From Desulfuromonas acetoxidans DSM 684 (GTDB taxonomy: Bacteria > Desulfobacterota > Desulfuromonadia > Desulfuromonadales > Desulfuromonadaceae), in assembly GCF_000167355.1 (NCBI RefSeq), contig NZ_AAEW02000009.1:1-64000 (forward strand): a DNA stretch of 64,000 nt, written 5' to 3'. Positions within the stretch are counted from its first letter, which is position 1. Each line of letters starts with the position of its first letter. The notes under the pieces are model-generated. The model was not told the origin of the DNA. It did not search any database and was given only the letters and a program-made list of their open reading frames with translations. Below, piece after piece: positions 42,026 through 50,623 of the stretch. The position numbers and the translations under genes are program-made.

Positions 42026-42059
42026 GCAAAAAGGCCCCATCCAGAGAGAATGGGGCCTT
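42026..42059 (-). terminator. Riboswitch-controlled terminator before metX
   Basis: On the minus strand AAGGCCCCAT and ATGGGGCCTT enclose TCTCTCTGG and are followed by TTTTTGC. It is the expression platform of the SAM-I riboswitch: with SAM bound, this hairpin forms and metX is not transcribed. Confidence 0.92.
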
Positions 42060-42112
42060 GTGGATACGTGGAACAGGAAGAAACGTCCTGTGGTGGATCA
42101 AGTATCCAAAGA

Positions 42113-42228
42113 CGCCGTCTCATCTGTCCCCTTGCGGGGGTGGAATTAGCACCTGTCATCCTGAACGTCAGGACCGGTTGCTGTGGTTTCAAAGGGCCAT
42201 TCCCTCCACCACTCGTGATAACACGGTT
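42113..42228 (-). promoter_or_regulatory. SAM-I riboswitch
   Basis: The minus strand reads TTATCACGAGTGGTGGAGGG, AATGGCCCTTTGAAACC, CAGCAACCGGTC, GGTGCTAATTCC and GGGACAGATGAGAC. These are the conserved cores of the SAM-I (S-box) aptamer in order, including the K-turn GATGAG end. It precedes a terminator and metX, as expected for methionine gene control. Confidence 0.96.
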
Positions 42229-42291
42229 GTCAATGTGCTTTTCAATCTAAATGAACGCCGGAGGGTTGTCAACGTTTTAGCCGTCAACCCG

Positions 42292-43593
42292 TTACCAGCT
42301 CTTCGACCAGGCCGGGTGGCTGCAGTCAGCATCCAGGGTCGAAATCCGTCGTTGTCCGCTGCCATCGGCACGCATGACATAGATGGCCTTTTTACCGGAA
42401 ATATCGTTGGAATAGACAATAAAGCGACCATCCGGACTCCAGCGCGGATGTTCCTTGTTACCGGCACCGAAAGTCAACTGCCGTTCCTCCTTGCCATCGA
42501 CACCAATGCTGAACAAGTTGAAGGCACCACCCTCGAGACGACTGAACACAATCCGCTTGCCGTCCGGACTCCAGGCCGGAGTGGCATTGTATTTGCCGTT
42601 ATAGGTCAAACGCCGCACTTGGCCGTCGATCAGATCGGCAACAAACAGATTGGGATTGCCCTGGCGGTTAGAGACAAACACCAGTTGATCGCCAATCGGG
42701 CTCCAGCTCGGATCGACATCAATGGCCCACGAGTTGGTCACCCGCTTGTGCAGCTGACCGGAAAGGCTCTCCAGATAAATTTCCGCATTGCCATCACGGG
42801 ACAGGGTCAAGGCCAGTTCACGACCATCGTGTCGGTAGCGTCCGGAGATATTGAGTCCCTTATAGCGAGAGATGCGCGCTTCTTTGCCAGTGTAAATCTC
42901 TTTGCGGTACAGGTCGGGATTGCCCTGACGGTAGGAGGTAAAAATCACCTCACGCCCCAGCGGCGAAAAATCGGGATTGAGCACCAGGCTACGGTGGTTG
43001 GTGATCCGTTTCGGATCGTAACCATCCGATTCCATCAGATACAGTTCCTTGTGACCGGACTGATTACTGATAAAGGCAATACGGGTATTAAACGCTCCGC
43101 TCTTGCCGGTGAGAGCTTCGAGGATCAGGTCGGCAAAACTGTGTGCCATGCGCCGCACATCCGACACCTGACCACGGTAATTGTGGCCCACCAACAGCCG
43201 CCGCGAGATCACATCAAACAGGCGCAGGTTCAGTTCCACCTGGCTGCCGTTGAGCCGATAGCCGCCTTTAAACAACACCTGAGCACCAAGCAGGCGCCAC
43301 TGGGTAAAGTTAACCTCGGTGCTGGTCAACCCCATACGCCCGGCGTCATCGAGAAAGGCCTGTGGATCGACAAATTCAAACAGACCACTGAGGTCGAGAT
43401 CTGCGCTGAGAACCTTATCAACGGTCTCTTCAAGAACCGTATCACGTTGCTGAAACGGCAAGATCCGGGTCAAGCTCATGGGGATGGCCTGTTTACCCGG
43501 AGTGGTAATAACAATCTCTTTGGCCGTCGTCATACCGGCAGCGCCCAAAACGCTTACCAGCAGCACAAGGGCCATTATCAGTGTTTTTTTCAT
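42292..43593 (-). CDS. tolB: Tol-Pal system protein TolB
   Basis: TolB is a periplasmic beta-propeller that links Pal with TolA to keep the outer membrane attached. The 433-residue protein has a signal peptide (MKKTLIMALVLLVSVLGAAG), an N-terminal alpha/beta domain, and five WD40-like PD repeats of the type SPDGKRIVFSRLEG and SPDGRFIVYSND. It overlaps the end of the tolA-like gene by four bases. Pal is not seen downstream. Confidence 0.95.
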   Translation of the reverse strand: MKKTLIMALVLLVSVLGAAGMTTAKEIVITTPGKQAIPMSLTRILPFQQRDTVLEETVDKVLSADLDLSGLFEFVDPQAFLDDAGRMGLTSTEVNFTQWRLLGAQVLFKGGYRLNGSQVELNLRLFDVISRRLLVGHNYRGQVSDVRRMAHSFADLILEALTGKSGAFNTRIAFISNQSGHKELYLMESDGYDPKRITNHRSLVLNPDFSPLGREVIFTSYRQGNPDLYRKEIYTGKEARISRYKGLNISGRYRHDGRELALTLSRDGNAEIYLESLSGQLHKRVTNSWAIDVDPSWSPIGDQLVFVSNRQGNPNLFVADLIDGQVRRLTYNGKYNATPAWSPDGKRIVFSRLEGGAFNLFSIGVDGKEERQLTFGAGNKEHPRWSPDGRFIVYSNDISGKKAIYVMRADGSGQRRISTLDADCSHPAWSKSW

Positions 43594-44441
43594 CGCATCA
43601 ACATCTCTTTCGGATCAAAAGTCACGATCAGTTCGAGAGGACGGGCCGGTTTGGAGGGCAGTTGGGTCAACTGCTGCACCGCCCGCTTGACACTGGCATC
43701 GAAAAAACTGTCGCCCGATGGGGAGAGCATTTCGTAATGGGCCAGCCTTCCGGAGGTATTGAACTGCAGAACCATTTTGGCCTTCAAGCCGCGCTCCCAA
43801 TAATGACGGGGCAGTGCCCAGGCCTGGGACAAATATTCCTTGATCCAACTGTCGAACCCGACCCCGACTTCATCGCCCTGCCCGCCCACTTCACCGACGG
43901 GTGCATCAATGGTATCAGTGGTTGGTATATCGCGTGTGGCCAAGGCGTTCAGCTCCTGTTTTAACGCATTGATCCGTTGCTTACGTTTGAGCCGTTCAAT
44001 GGCATCAAGGGTTTCTTCCTGGTAGTTTTTCTCCACCGTCTTGGTGGGAACGTCAGCCGGTTGTTTGACCACCGGTGTTTTCTGTGTGGCCTTGGGTTGG
44101 GTTTTGACAACTTCGGCAGGGGCTTTTTTAACGGTAACCGGTTTTTTCTTCACCGGCGGTTTGGTGACAGCCGGAGCCTTTTTAATCACCGGTTTCTTTT
44201 TCTTCGGCGCTTTCTTCTTTGCCGGTGCATCAGGACGACCCGCCCGGGGCTTGGCAACCGGCTTGTTCAGCAGGTCGACGTAGTACACCGGCTTTTGCGG
44301 TTTTTCAAAGCGGGGCACCAGATAGCCTCCCATCAGGGCAAACAGCAGCACATGCAGGATGAAGGACAACACCAACATCCTGCCGATACCGGCATTGCTG
44401 CGATGGGAGAGATCTCGACGCGGAGTCACGGGTTCCGACAT
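43590..44441 (-). CDS. tolA: TolA/TonB-type energy transducer
   Basis: This 283-residue protein has a short cytoplasmic N-terminus, one membrane segment (LVLSFILHVLLFALMGGYLV), a Lys/Pro/Ala-rich periplasmic linker (about residues 55-125) and a C-terminal TonB/TolA domain (WALPRHYWERGLKAKMVLQF). Its place between tolR and tolB marks it as TolA. Confidence 0.88.
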   Translation of the reverse strand: MSEPVTPRRDLSHRSNAGIGRMLVLSFILHVLLFALMGGYLVPRFEKPQKPVYYVDLLNKPVAKPRAGRPDAPAKKKAPKKKKPVIKKAPAVTKPPVKKKPVTVKKAPAEVVKTQPKATQKTPVVKQPADVPTKTVEKNYQEETLDAIERLKRKQRINALKQELNALATRDIPTTDTIDAPVGEVGGQGDEVGVGFDSWIKEYLSQAWALPRHYWERGLKAKMVLQFNTSGRLAHYEMLSPSGDSFFDASVKRAVQQLTQLPSKPARPLELIVTFDPKEMLMR

Positions 44442-44455
44442 AGCCGTCCTTTGAC

Positions 44456-44878
44456 CTAGTTGGTTTCCGGTTCCAGAGCGACCATACCGAGGCGGGTGAC
44501 ACCAGCACGGCGAATCGCCGCCAGCACGCGTACCACACGTTCGTAGGGGACAACTTTGTCCGCTTCGAGGTAAACCTCCTTGCTGTCACGGCTGGCCAAC
44601 ACCTGTTGCAGAACCGCCACCAGCTTATCTGGGCTGTCCACAGCCTGTTTGCCGATAAAGATCCGCCCACGGCTGTCAATGCTGACAATCAGCGACTGTT
44701 TTGCCGCTTCAAGGTTGGGCGCCTGGCTGACTTCGGGAAGGTTGACATCGACCCCTTTTTCCATCATCGGCGCCGTGACCATAAAGATAATCAGCAGCAC
44801 CAGCATGACATCGACAAACGGGGTGACATTGATTTGCGACAGTGAGCTGCGTCGCTGAGGACGAGGGCTGATTTCCAT
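44456..44878 (-). CDS. tolR: Biopolymer transporter TolR/ExbD
   Basis: This 140-residue protein has one N-terminal membrane segment with the key Asp in INVTPFVDVMLVLLIIFMVT and a periplasmic domain. With TolQ it uses the proton gradient to power TolA. Its start overlaps the tolQ stop (ATGA). Confidence 0.94.
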   Translation of the reverse strand: MEISPRPQRRSSLSQINVTPFVDVMLVLLIIFMVTAPMMEKGVDVNLPEVSQAPNLEAAKQSLIVSIDSRGRIFIGKQAVDSPDKLVAVLQQVLASRDSKEVYLEADKVVPYERVVRVLAAIRRAGVTRLGMVALEPETN

Positions 44879-45546
44879 CAGGACCTCCGCGTCATATGCT
44901 CAATGATGTTGAGAAATTCCTGGCTGAAATTGTCCATCTCTCCGATCAAGACATTGACCTTGTTGAGAAAATGGTTGTAGCCGACCACGGCCGGAATCGC
45001 CGCCATCAGGCCGATAGCCGTAGCGACCAGAGCTTCAGAGATACCCGGAGCAACAACCGCCAGCGAGGCACTGCCGGTCTGACCGATGCCGTGAAATGAA
45101 TCCATGATTCCCCACACGGTTCCGAACAGTCCGATAAACGGTGCGGTCGAACCGGTTGTGGCCAAAAAGGTCAGGTATTTTTCCAGCCGGTGGGTTTCCT
45201 GGGTACTGGCGCGCCGCAAAGCTCGGGCGATGTTCTCGCCGCCCATATCGGCAAAGCCGCGACTGTCATCACCCTTCTCAATCCGTTGTACTTTGAGCAG
45301 TTCCTGATACCCTTCGCGGAACAGGGAGCTCAGCGGTGAATGGCTGTATTGCTTAATCTCCTGGGCGACGGCATCAAGACGTTTTTTGTTCCAGAAGAAA
45401 TCGATAAATTGGCTTGATTCACGGGTAGCGCGCTGAATCGTGCGGAATTTATAGAAGATGATGGTCCACGACACCACGGAAAAATAGACCAGAACCAGCA
45501 ACACCAATTTTACCACCGGACCGGCATTCCAGATCAAATCGAGCAC
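44878..45546 (-). CDS. tolQ: Proton channel protein TolQ/ExbB
   Basis: This 222-residue inner-membrane protein has three membrane segments, with the conserved GLFGTVWGIMDSF and ALVATAIGLMAAIPAVVGYN segments. It starts at a GTG with AGGAG upstream and is the first gene of tolQRAB. Confidence 0.94.
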   Translation of the reverse strand: MLDLIWNAGPVVKLVLLVLVYFSVVSWTIIFYKFRTIQRATRESSQFIDFFWNKKRLDAVAQEIKQYSHSPLSSLFREGYQELLKVQRIEKGDDSRGFADMGGENIARALRRASTQETHRLEKYLTFLATTGSTAPFIGLFGTVWGIMDSFHGIGQTGSASLAVVAPGISEALVATAIGLMAAIPAVVGYNHFLNKVNVLIGEMDNFSQEFLNIIEHMTRRS

Positions 45547-45571
45547 GTGAGTCTCCTATCGGTTTTTTCAC

Positions 45572-46231
45572 TCATTTTAAGTTACGGTTTCCCTGCAAAC
45601 AGCGCAGTGCATAGCGGGAGCAGCCGTTATCGGCATGACGTTGCGCATAGCGCCGCAGGCTGCCAACATCGTCAATATCTTCCCAAGGCGGCAGCAGATG
45701 ATAGCGAAGCTGACACGATACCAGCCGTGTGCGGGTCTGTTCAAGCACCCGTTCGCTGCTCCAGTCTATCTGCTCGAAAACAGTCGGATAATAATCGCTC
45801 GCCCCGGCCAACACATAACCGCCATCCTCGGCAGGAACGACAACAAAGTCATTGTCCTCAAGCGCTTTAAACGCCTGGAGGACCCGTTCACGCGGCAGAT
45901 CCGGGCTGTCCGTTCCCACCACACACACCCGCTGCCAACCACATTGGATGGCGTGATGAAACATCCGTTTCAGCCGTTGCCCAAGATCCCCCTGTCCCTG
46001 ACAGACCAGCTGACACTGTGGATATCGCTCGGCAAAATAGCTGCGCTCGCCGCTGTAACAGATCACCACATCGTAGTCATCATCACGGCTCAGTGCAGCG
46101 ATCGTTTGACGCAGACTGAACGCATAGAGGGTTGCCGCCTGGCATGGTGTCAGGTCGGGCGTCAGGCGTGTTTTCACTTGACCGGCTAACGGCTGCTTGG
46201 CAAAGATCAGTAAAACGGATGCGTTACGCAC
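45572..46231 (-). CDS. DUF2064/TIGR04282 glycosyltransferase-like protein
   Basis: This 219-residue protein has a nucleotidyl/glycosyl transferase fold: LLIFAKQPLAGQVKTRLTP at the N-terminus, VVGTDSPDLP and the PAEDGGYVLAG motif. The group has been named arsenosugar glycosyltransferase in some organisms, but most members have no known substrate. The GTG at 46231 (AGGTG upstream) is preferred, since an upstream GTG at 46276 lies inside an inverted repeat with two DnaA boxes. It follows folE2. Confidence 0.82.
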   Translation of the reverse strand: MRNASVLLIFAKQPLAGQVKTRLTPDLTPCQAATLYAFSLRQTIAALSRDDDYDVVICYSGERSYFAERYPQCQLVCQGQGDLGQRLKRMFHHAIQCGWQRVCVVGTDSPDLPRERVLQAFKALEDNDFVVVPAEDGGYVLAGASDYYPTVFEQIDWSSERVLEQTRTRLVSCQLRYHLLPPWEDIDDVGSLRRYAQRHADNGCSRYALRCLQGNRNLK

Positions 46232-46240
46232 AGTCGCACC

Positions 46241-46277
46241 TGTGGATAACTTGGTGGAATCTTCAGAGTTATCCACA
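46241..46277. other. Inverted repeat with two perfect DnaA boxes
   Basis: TGTGGATAACT and AGTTATCCACA form a perfect 11-base inverted repeat with a 15-base spacer. Each arm contains the consensus DnaA box TTATCCACA. It lies in the 47-base gap between the folE2 stop and the chosen start of the DUF2064 gene. No T-run follows, so it is not a simple terminator. Confidence 0.75.
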
Positions 46278-46278
46278 G

Positions 46279-47073
46279 CTAGTCACTCCGGCGTGGATAT
46301 TCCAGTGTGGCATAGGCGGAGTGGTTGTGAATCGATTCATAGTTCTCACATTCCACGCAGAACCACTCGATGGAAGAGACACTTTTTAGTTTTTCCGTCA
46401 CCGCCCGGACGATATCTTCGACAAACATGGGATTTTCGTAAGCCTGCTCCGTCACGGCTTTTTCATCTTCCCGTTTGAGCAACGAGTACACCGGAGCGCT
46501 GCCACAGCTCTCCACCCAATTGATCAGATCTTCGATCCAGATCATTTTTTTACTGCGGATGGCCACCGTGACGCTACTGCGTTGATTGTGGGCACCATAA
46601 CGACTGATATCGCGTGAACACGGACACAGAGAGGTCACAGGCACTCGCACCTCCAGCACAAAGTCCTTTTTTTCACGCAGGGTGCCGATAAAGCGACACT
46701 CATATTCCATCAACCCCTTGGCTTGGGATACCGGTGCCTGCTTTTCGATAAAGTAGGGAAAGGTCAGTTCAATGTGGGCGCAGTCCGACTCCAGCCGTTC
46801 CTTCATCGCCTGTAGCAACCCTTCCATGTCATTGAGGGTCACCTGTTCACCGCGATACTGGTTGAGAATCTCCAGAAAGCGGCTCATGTGTGTGCCCTTG
46901 AACTGATGGGGCAATTCCACATACATATTGATGCTAGCTACGGTCTGTTGTCGGCTGGTATTCTTATCCTCAACAACAATGGGGTAGCGCACATCCTTGA
47001 TTCCCACCTTATCGATGGCAATATTGCGGGTATCCTGCGATTTCTGCAGGTCAGGCATGGAGGAAGGTGTCAT
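46279..47073 (-). CDS. folE2: GTP cyclohydrolase FolE2
   Basis: FolE2 (type IB) turns GTP into dihydroneopterin triphosphate for folate and queuosine synthesis and works with various metals. The 264-residue protein has the family core, with the conserved Cys in SLCPCSRDIS and the catalytic Glu in the region after MFVEDIVR. It follows queC by one base, which suggests supply of the queuosine pathway. Confidence 0.93.
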   Translation of the reverse strand: MTPSSMPDLQKSQDTRNIAIDKVGIKDVRYPIVVEDKNTSRQQTVASINMYVELPHQFKGTHMSRFLEILNQYRGEQVTLNDMEGLLQAMKERLESDCAHIELTFPYFIEKQAPVSQAKGLMEYECRFIGTLREKKDFVLEVRVPVTSLCPCSRDISRYGAHNQRSSVTVAIRSKKMIWIEDLINWVESCGSAPVYSLLKREDEKAVTEQAYENPMFVEDIVRAVTEKLKSVSSIEWFCVECENYESIHNHSAYATLEYPRRSD

Positions 47074-47074
47074 C

Positions 47075-47758
47075 TCATTTCTCTACGTAAGGGACCGGAT
47101 CGGTCTGACCGGCCTGGGCAAAACCATTGAGTCGCAGTACGCAGGAATCGCAGCGACCGCAGGCGCGTCCATCCGGTGCAGGATCATAGCAGGAATGGGT
47201 CAGAGCATAATCAACACCAAGGTCGGTTCCCATGCGAATAATATCGGCTTTGCTCAGATGGAGCAGCGGCGTATGAATCTGGTACTGTCCCGAACCTTCG
47301 ACGGCAGCTTTGGTCGCCAGATTGGCCATGTTCTGATACGCCTCGATGAATTCGGGACGACAGTCGGGATAACCGGAATAATCCAGGGCATTCACGCCGA
47401 TAACGATATCAAACGCTCCAAGCGCTTCCGCCCATGCCAACCCGTACGAGAGAAAAATCGTGTTGCGTGCCGGAACATAGGTCACCGGGATCGCTTCATC
47501 AATCTGCCGATCCTTGGGAACCTCGATGTCTGCGGTTAAAGCGCTGCCGCCGATCTTACGCAGATCAATGTCCACGATGAGATGCTGCTCGGCACCCATC
47601 TGCGGGGCAAAGGATTCGGCTTTTTCCAATTCAATGCTGTGGCGTTGACCATAGCGAAAACTCAGGGCGTATGGTGTCATCCCCTGGGCTTTGGCCCAGG
47701 CCAGGCATGTGGTTGAATCCAGCCCGCCGCTATAGAGTACAATGGCTTTTTTTGACAT
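47075..47758 (-). CDS. queC: 7-cyano-7-deazaguanine synthase QueC
   Basis: QueC makes preQ0, the precursor of queuosine in tRNA. The 227-residue protein has the PP-loop SGGLDSTT and the zinc site ending in CGRCDSC with the Cys of HSCYDP. It is the first gene of queC-folE2-DUF2064. No preQ1 riboswitch was recognised upstream. Confidence 0.95.
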   Translation of the reverse strand: MSKKAIVLYSGGLDSTTCLAWAKAQGMTPYALSFRYGQRHSIELEKAESFAPQMGAEQHLIVDIDLRKIGGSALTADIEVPKDRQIDEAIPVTYVPARNTIFLSYGLAWAEALGAFDIVIGVNALDYSGYPDCRPEFIEAYQNMANLATKAAVEGSGQYQIHTPLLHLSKADIIRMGTDLGVDYALTHSCYDPAPDGRACGRCDSCVLRLNGFAQAGQTDPVPYVEK

Positions 47759-47978
47759 GATCTGCTTCCCGGATAAAGGCTTATAAGACCGTAAGTCTTT
47801 TTCTGCATTTCATCGACACCATACACAAACCGGACATAAAAGAAAAGCTGCTGCACCCGTTCTTGGCGATCTGTGTGTTCACTCACAGTTCCAGGGTGTG
47901 CGGACCCACAACCGGCAAAGGTTTAACACCCTGATTTCATCTTGCCTCGGCATGAACGGTGGCGGTATAGTCCCTGTC

Positions 47979-48911
47979 ATGTCTTTTGCCCTGAACATTG
48001 AACATTTGAATAAATCGTTCGGCAGCCATGCCGCGGTTAAAGATCTGTCGTTGTCGGTTGAACGTGGTGAGATTTTTGGCTTACTCGGTCCAAATGGTGC
48101 CGGCAAAAGTACCACCATCAACATGATCTGTGGTGTTTCACGTATTGATTCGGGAACTGTATCCGTTTTTGGTCATGACAGCCAGAAACACTGCCAGCAT
48201 GCTCGTCGCCTGACGGGCGTTATGCATCAGGAGGTAGTGACCGATGCTTTTTTCACCATTGACAAAGCCCTGAAAATGCATCCCGGTTTTTTCGGTGTTA
48301 AATCCGATCCGGACTGGCGACAGCTTCTCATTGAACGTCTTGATCTCTCTGAACATCTCCACAAGCCGATGAACTATCTTTCCGGTGGTATGAAGCGTCG
48401 TTTCATGTTGGCCAAAGCGTTGATTCATAAACCGCGCTTATTGATCCTCGACGAACCGACCGCCGGTGTTGACATTGAACTGCGCCATACCATCTGGTCG
48501 TTTATCCGTGAGATCAATCAGCATGATACAACCATCCTGCTGACCACCCATTACCTCGAAGAGGCTGAGCAGATGTGCCGGCGTATCGCCATTATGAACT
48601 CCGGACAACTGATCGCCCTCGACACCACTCAGGCCCTTCTCAACCATCTTGATACCCGACAGATCACGTTGATCCTCGATCAACCGCTGAACACAGTGCC
48701 GCACTGGCTGAGCGTGCGTTCTGCCACCCTGTCACCCGATGGACGCCAGATCACCGTAGCGCTTACAGCCGATGAGACCGTATGCGCCTTTCTTCAACAG
48801 TGCCATACTCATGCCCTGCCGGTTCTTGATCTTGAGACCACCTCCCCCAACCTTGAAGAGGTCTTTCTTCATCTGACCCGAGGCGACAACTCTGGCGAGG
48901 TGCTCTCATGA
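47979..48911 (+). CDS. ABC exporter ATP-binding protein
   Basis: This 310-residue ATPase has Walker A GPNGAGKST, signature LSGGMKRR and Walker B LLILDEPTAGVD with a TTHYLEEAE segment, typical of daunorubicin/Nod-type ABC-2 exporters. A C-terminal extension of about 80 residues follows. Two starts are possible (ATG 47952 and 47979), neither with a strong site. The permease gene overlaps its end by four bases. The substrate is unknown. Confidence 0.9.
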   Translation: MSFALNIEHLNKSFGSHAAVKDLSLSVERGEIFGLLGPNGAGKSTTINMICGVSRIDSGTVSVFGHDSQKHCQHARRLTGVMHQEVVTDAFFTIDKALKMHPGFFGVKSDPDWRQLLIERLDLSEHLHKPMNYLSGGMKRRFMLAKALIHKPRLLILDEPTAGVDIELRHTIWSFIREINQHDTTILLTTHYLEEAEQMCRRIAIMNSGQLIALDTTQALLNHLDTRQITLILDQPLNTVPHWLSVRSATLSPDGRQITVALTADETVCAFLQQCHTHALPVLDLETTSPNLEEVFLHLTRGDNSGEVLS

Positions 48912-49702
48912 CCCCGTTGCACCGTGATGATCAGGGCTACTGTTCGTGGCTGCCTTTTGTCTCTTTGCTAAAAAAAGAGATTCACCGTTTTTGTCGAGTT
49001 TATACCCAGACACTGATCACACCAGTGATCATTGCGTCACTTTATCTGTTTGTTTTCGGCGCCACCTTGGGTAATCGCATCTCTGTTATTGACGGCTTCA
49101 GTTATGCACAATTCGTCATTCCGGGTCTGATTCTGATGGGTGTTATCAACAACACCTTTGCCAACAGTTCGTCATCCCTGTTCATGTCGCGCCATCTCGG
49201 CCATATTGTCGATCTGCTGGTGATGCCCCTTTCGTCGCTACAGATCGTTGCTGTTTATACCCTTGCCGCCATGGTCCGCGGCCTGGTTGTCGGCTCCGTG
49301 GTATGCGTTATCTCAACTTTTTTTGCCAAACTGCCCTGGGCGCATCCATTTCATGCCCTGGCCATGATCGTGTTGTGCAGTTTTCTGTTTGCGCAGCTCG
49401 GCATCATTGCCGGCCTGTTTTCAGACAGCTTTGACGGCCTCGCCATGTACATCAATTTTCTGCTCTTACCGTTGATCTTTCTCGGTGGTGTGTTTTATCC
49501 GATCTCTATTCTGCCGCCTTTCTGGCGCCAGGTATCCCACATTAATCCGTTATTTTATATTCTCGACGGTTTTCGTCATTCCCTGCTCGGCGTCGGTGAC
49601 TTGCCACTGATGGGATCGTTCCTTTTCACCACCCTGCTCAGTCTTATCCTGTTTGTTGCTTCGGTGATGCTGATTCAACGCAGCTCCCGTTTTCGTACAT
49701 AA
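48908..49702 (+). CDS. ABC-2 type permease
   Basis: This 264-residue membrane protein has six hydrophobic segments and the ABC-2 signature near LLLPLIFLGGVFYPISILPPFW. It forms an exporter with the preceding ATPase. The group includes drug and capsule exporters, and the substrate is not known. Confidence 0.9.
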   Translation: MTPLHRDDQGYCSWLPFVSLLKKEIHRFCRVYTQTLITPVIIASLYLFVFGATLGNRISVIDGFSYAQFVIPGLILMGVINNTFANSSSSLFMSRHLGHIVDLLVMPLSSLQIVAVYTLAAMVRGLVVGSVVCVISTFFAKLPWAHPFHALAMIVLCSFLFAQLGIIAGLFSDSFDGLAMYINFLLLPLIFLGGVFYPISILPPFWRQVSHINPLFYILDGFRHSLLGVGDLPLMGSFLFTTLLSLILFVASVMLIQRSSRFRT

Positions 49703-49729
49703 AAAAAACCCACCATACGGTGGGTTTTT
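49701..49729. terminator. Bidirectional terminator
   Basis: AAAAAAAACCCACC ATAC GGTGGGTTTTT is a stem with an A-run on one side and a T-run on the other. It separates the convergent ABC permease and GntR genes. Confidence 0.92.
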
Positions 49730-49751
49730 ATCAGCATTTTGTCGGCAGATT

Positions 49752-50411
49752 TTATTCGGTCATGCTCTGCAACAACACCTGTCCGCCATAAGCGGCATTT
49801 TTTCGCACCAGACGGTCGGCAGTATCGCCGTCGTGGCTTTCGAAGGCATCAATAATTTTTTCGTGCTCCTGGACCGAAATTTCCATCCGGCCCGGCAAAG
49901 ACAGGGAGGCGATCCGCAATCTGTCAAATTTTTTCAACAACTGCTGAATCAGCTCCAGAAGCTTTTCATTACCGGACGCCCGGATAAACTGCTCGTGAAA
50001 CTCATTGTGCACACGAAAAAATGTTTTCACATCTCCGGCGCTGGCCAGTTTCGCCAACCGGGTATTAATCGTTTTCAGCCGGTCGATATCCTTATCGGTA
50101 AGTTTTTCCGCTGCCAGCCGCGCTGCATACCCTTCGAGAATACTCTTGATGGAGTAAAACTCCTCGACATCGCGCTCGGTCAGGGCAGTGACAACAGCAC
50201 CCTTACGCGGAACTACGGTTAAATAGCCCTCAGATTCCAGTTGACGAAACGCTTCGCGAATTGGTGTACGACTGATTCCGTAACGTTCTGCAAGGTCCGG
50301 CTCAGAAACGCGCTCACCGGCTTTGAGGCTTCCTTTCAAAATGGCATCGCGAATATTTTCCAGAATCTTTTCACGCAGAGTCTGGTGTCTTTCTATGGGT
50401 TTTTTCTTCAT
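49752..50411 (-). CDS. GntR family regulator, FadR/FCD type
   Basis: This 219-residue protein has an N-terminal winged helix (LREKILENIRDAILKGSLKAGERVSE and YGISRTPIREAFRQLESEG) and a C-terminal helical FCD ligand domain with the metal-site residues in FFRVHNEFHE and QEHEKII. TGAGGAC precedes the ATG at 50411. A perfect palindrome at 50517-50531 is a likely operator for self-control. The ligand is unknown, probably a small carboxylate. Confidence 0.92.
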   Translation of the reverse strand: MKKKPIERHQTLREKILENIRDAILKGSLKAGERVSEPDLAERYGISRTPIREAFRQLESEGYLTVVPRKGAVVTALTERDVEEFYSIKSILEGYAARLAAEKLTDKDIDRLKTINTRLAKLASAGDVKTFFRVHNEFHEQFIRASGNEKLLELIQQLLKKFDRLRIASLSLPGRMEISVQEHEKIIDAFESHDGDTADRLVRKNAAYGGQVLLQSMTE

Positions 50412-50516
50412 TGTGTCCTCATCTACACATCCACAGCGAACTGACAATGACGCCTTTGTCCCTTGATACAGTTCACTTATCCAGCTTTCTAGACTACTAG
50501 CGGATGACAGTATATA

Positions 50517-50531
50517 TGTATACTGTATACA
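50517..50531. promoter_or_regulatory. Candidate GntR operator
   Basis: TGTATACTGTATACA is a perfect 15-base palindrome about 105 bases upstream of the GntR gene and 93 bases before the K+ channel gene. Such TNGTATACNA-like sites are typical operators of FadR-type GntR proteins. It could also control the divergent channel gene. Confidence 0.68.
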
Positions 50532-50623
50532 GCACAAGCACTAGTTATCTCTCATTATTTTTATTTCCCAGTGTCTTGTGTTTCCGCTAAGCCAAAGGTA
50601 TTCTTGGCCAAGATGGAGTGGCT

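Noticed and set aside
41986-43737. Open frame of 583 codons on the plus strand across tolB and the metX leader
   Set aside because: It is antisense to tolB and covers the SAM riboswitch; no domain is seen.
47759-47978. preQ1 riboswitch upstream of queC
   Set aside because: None of the conserved preQ1-I or preQ1-II blocks could be found.
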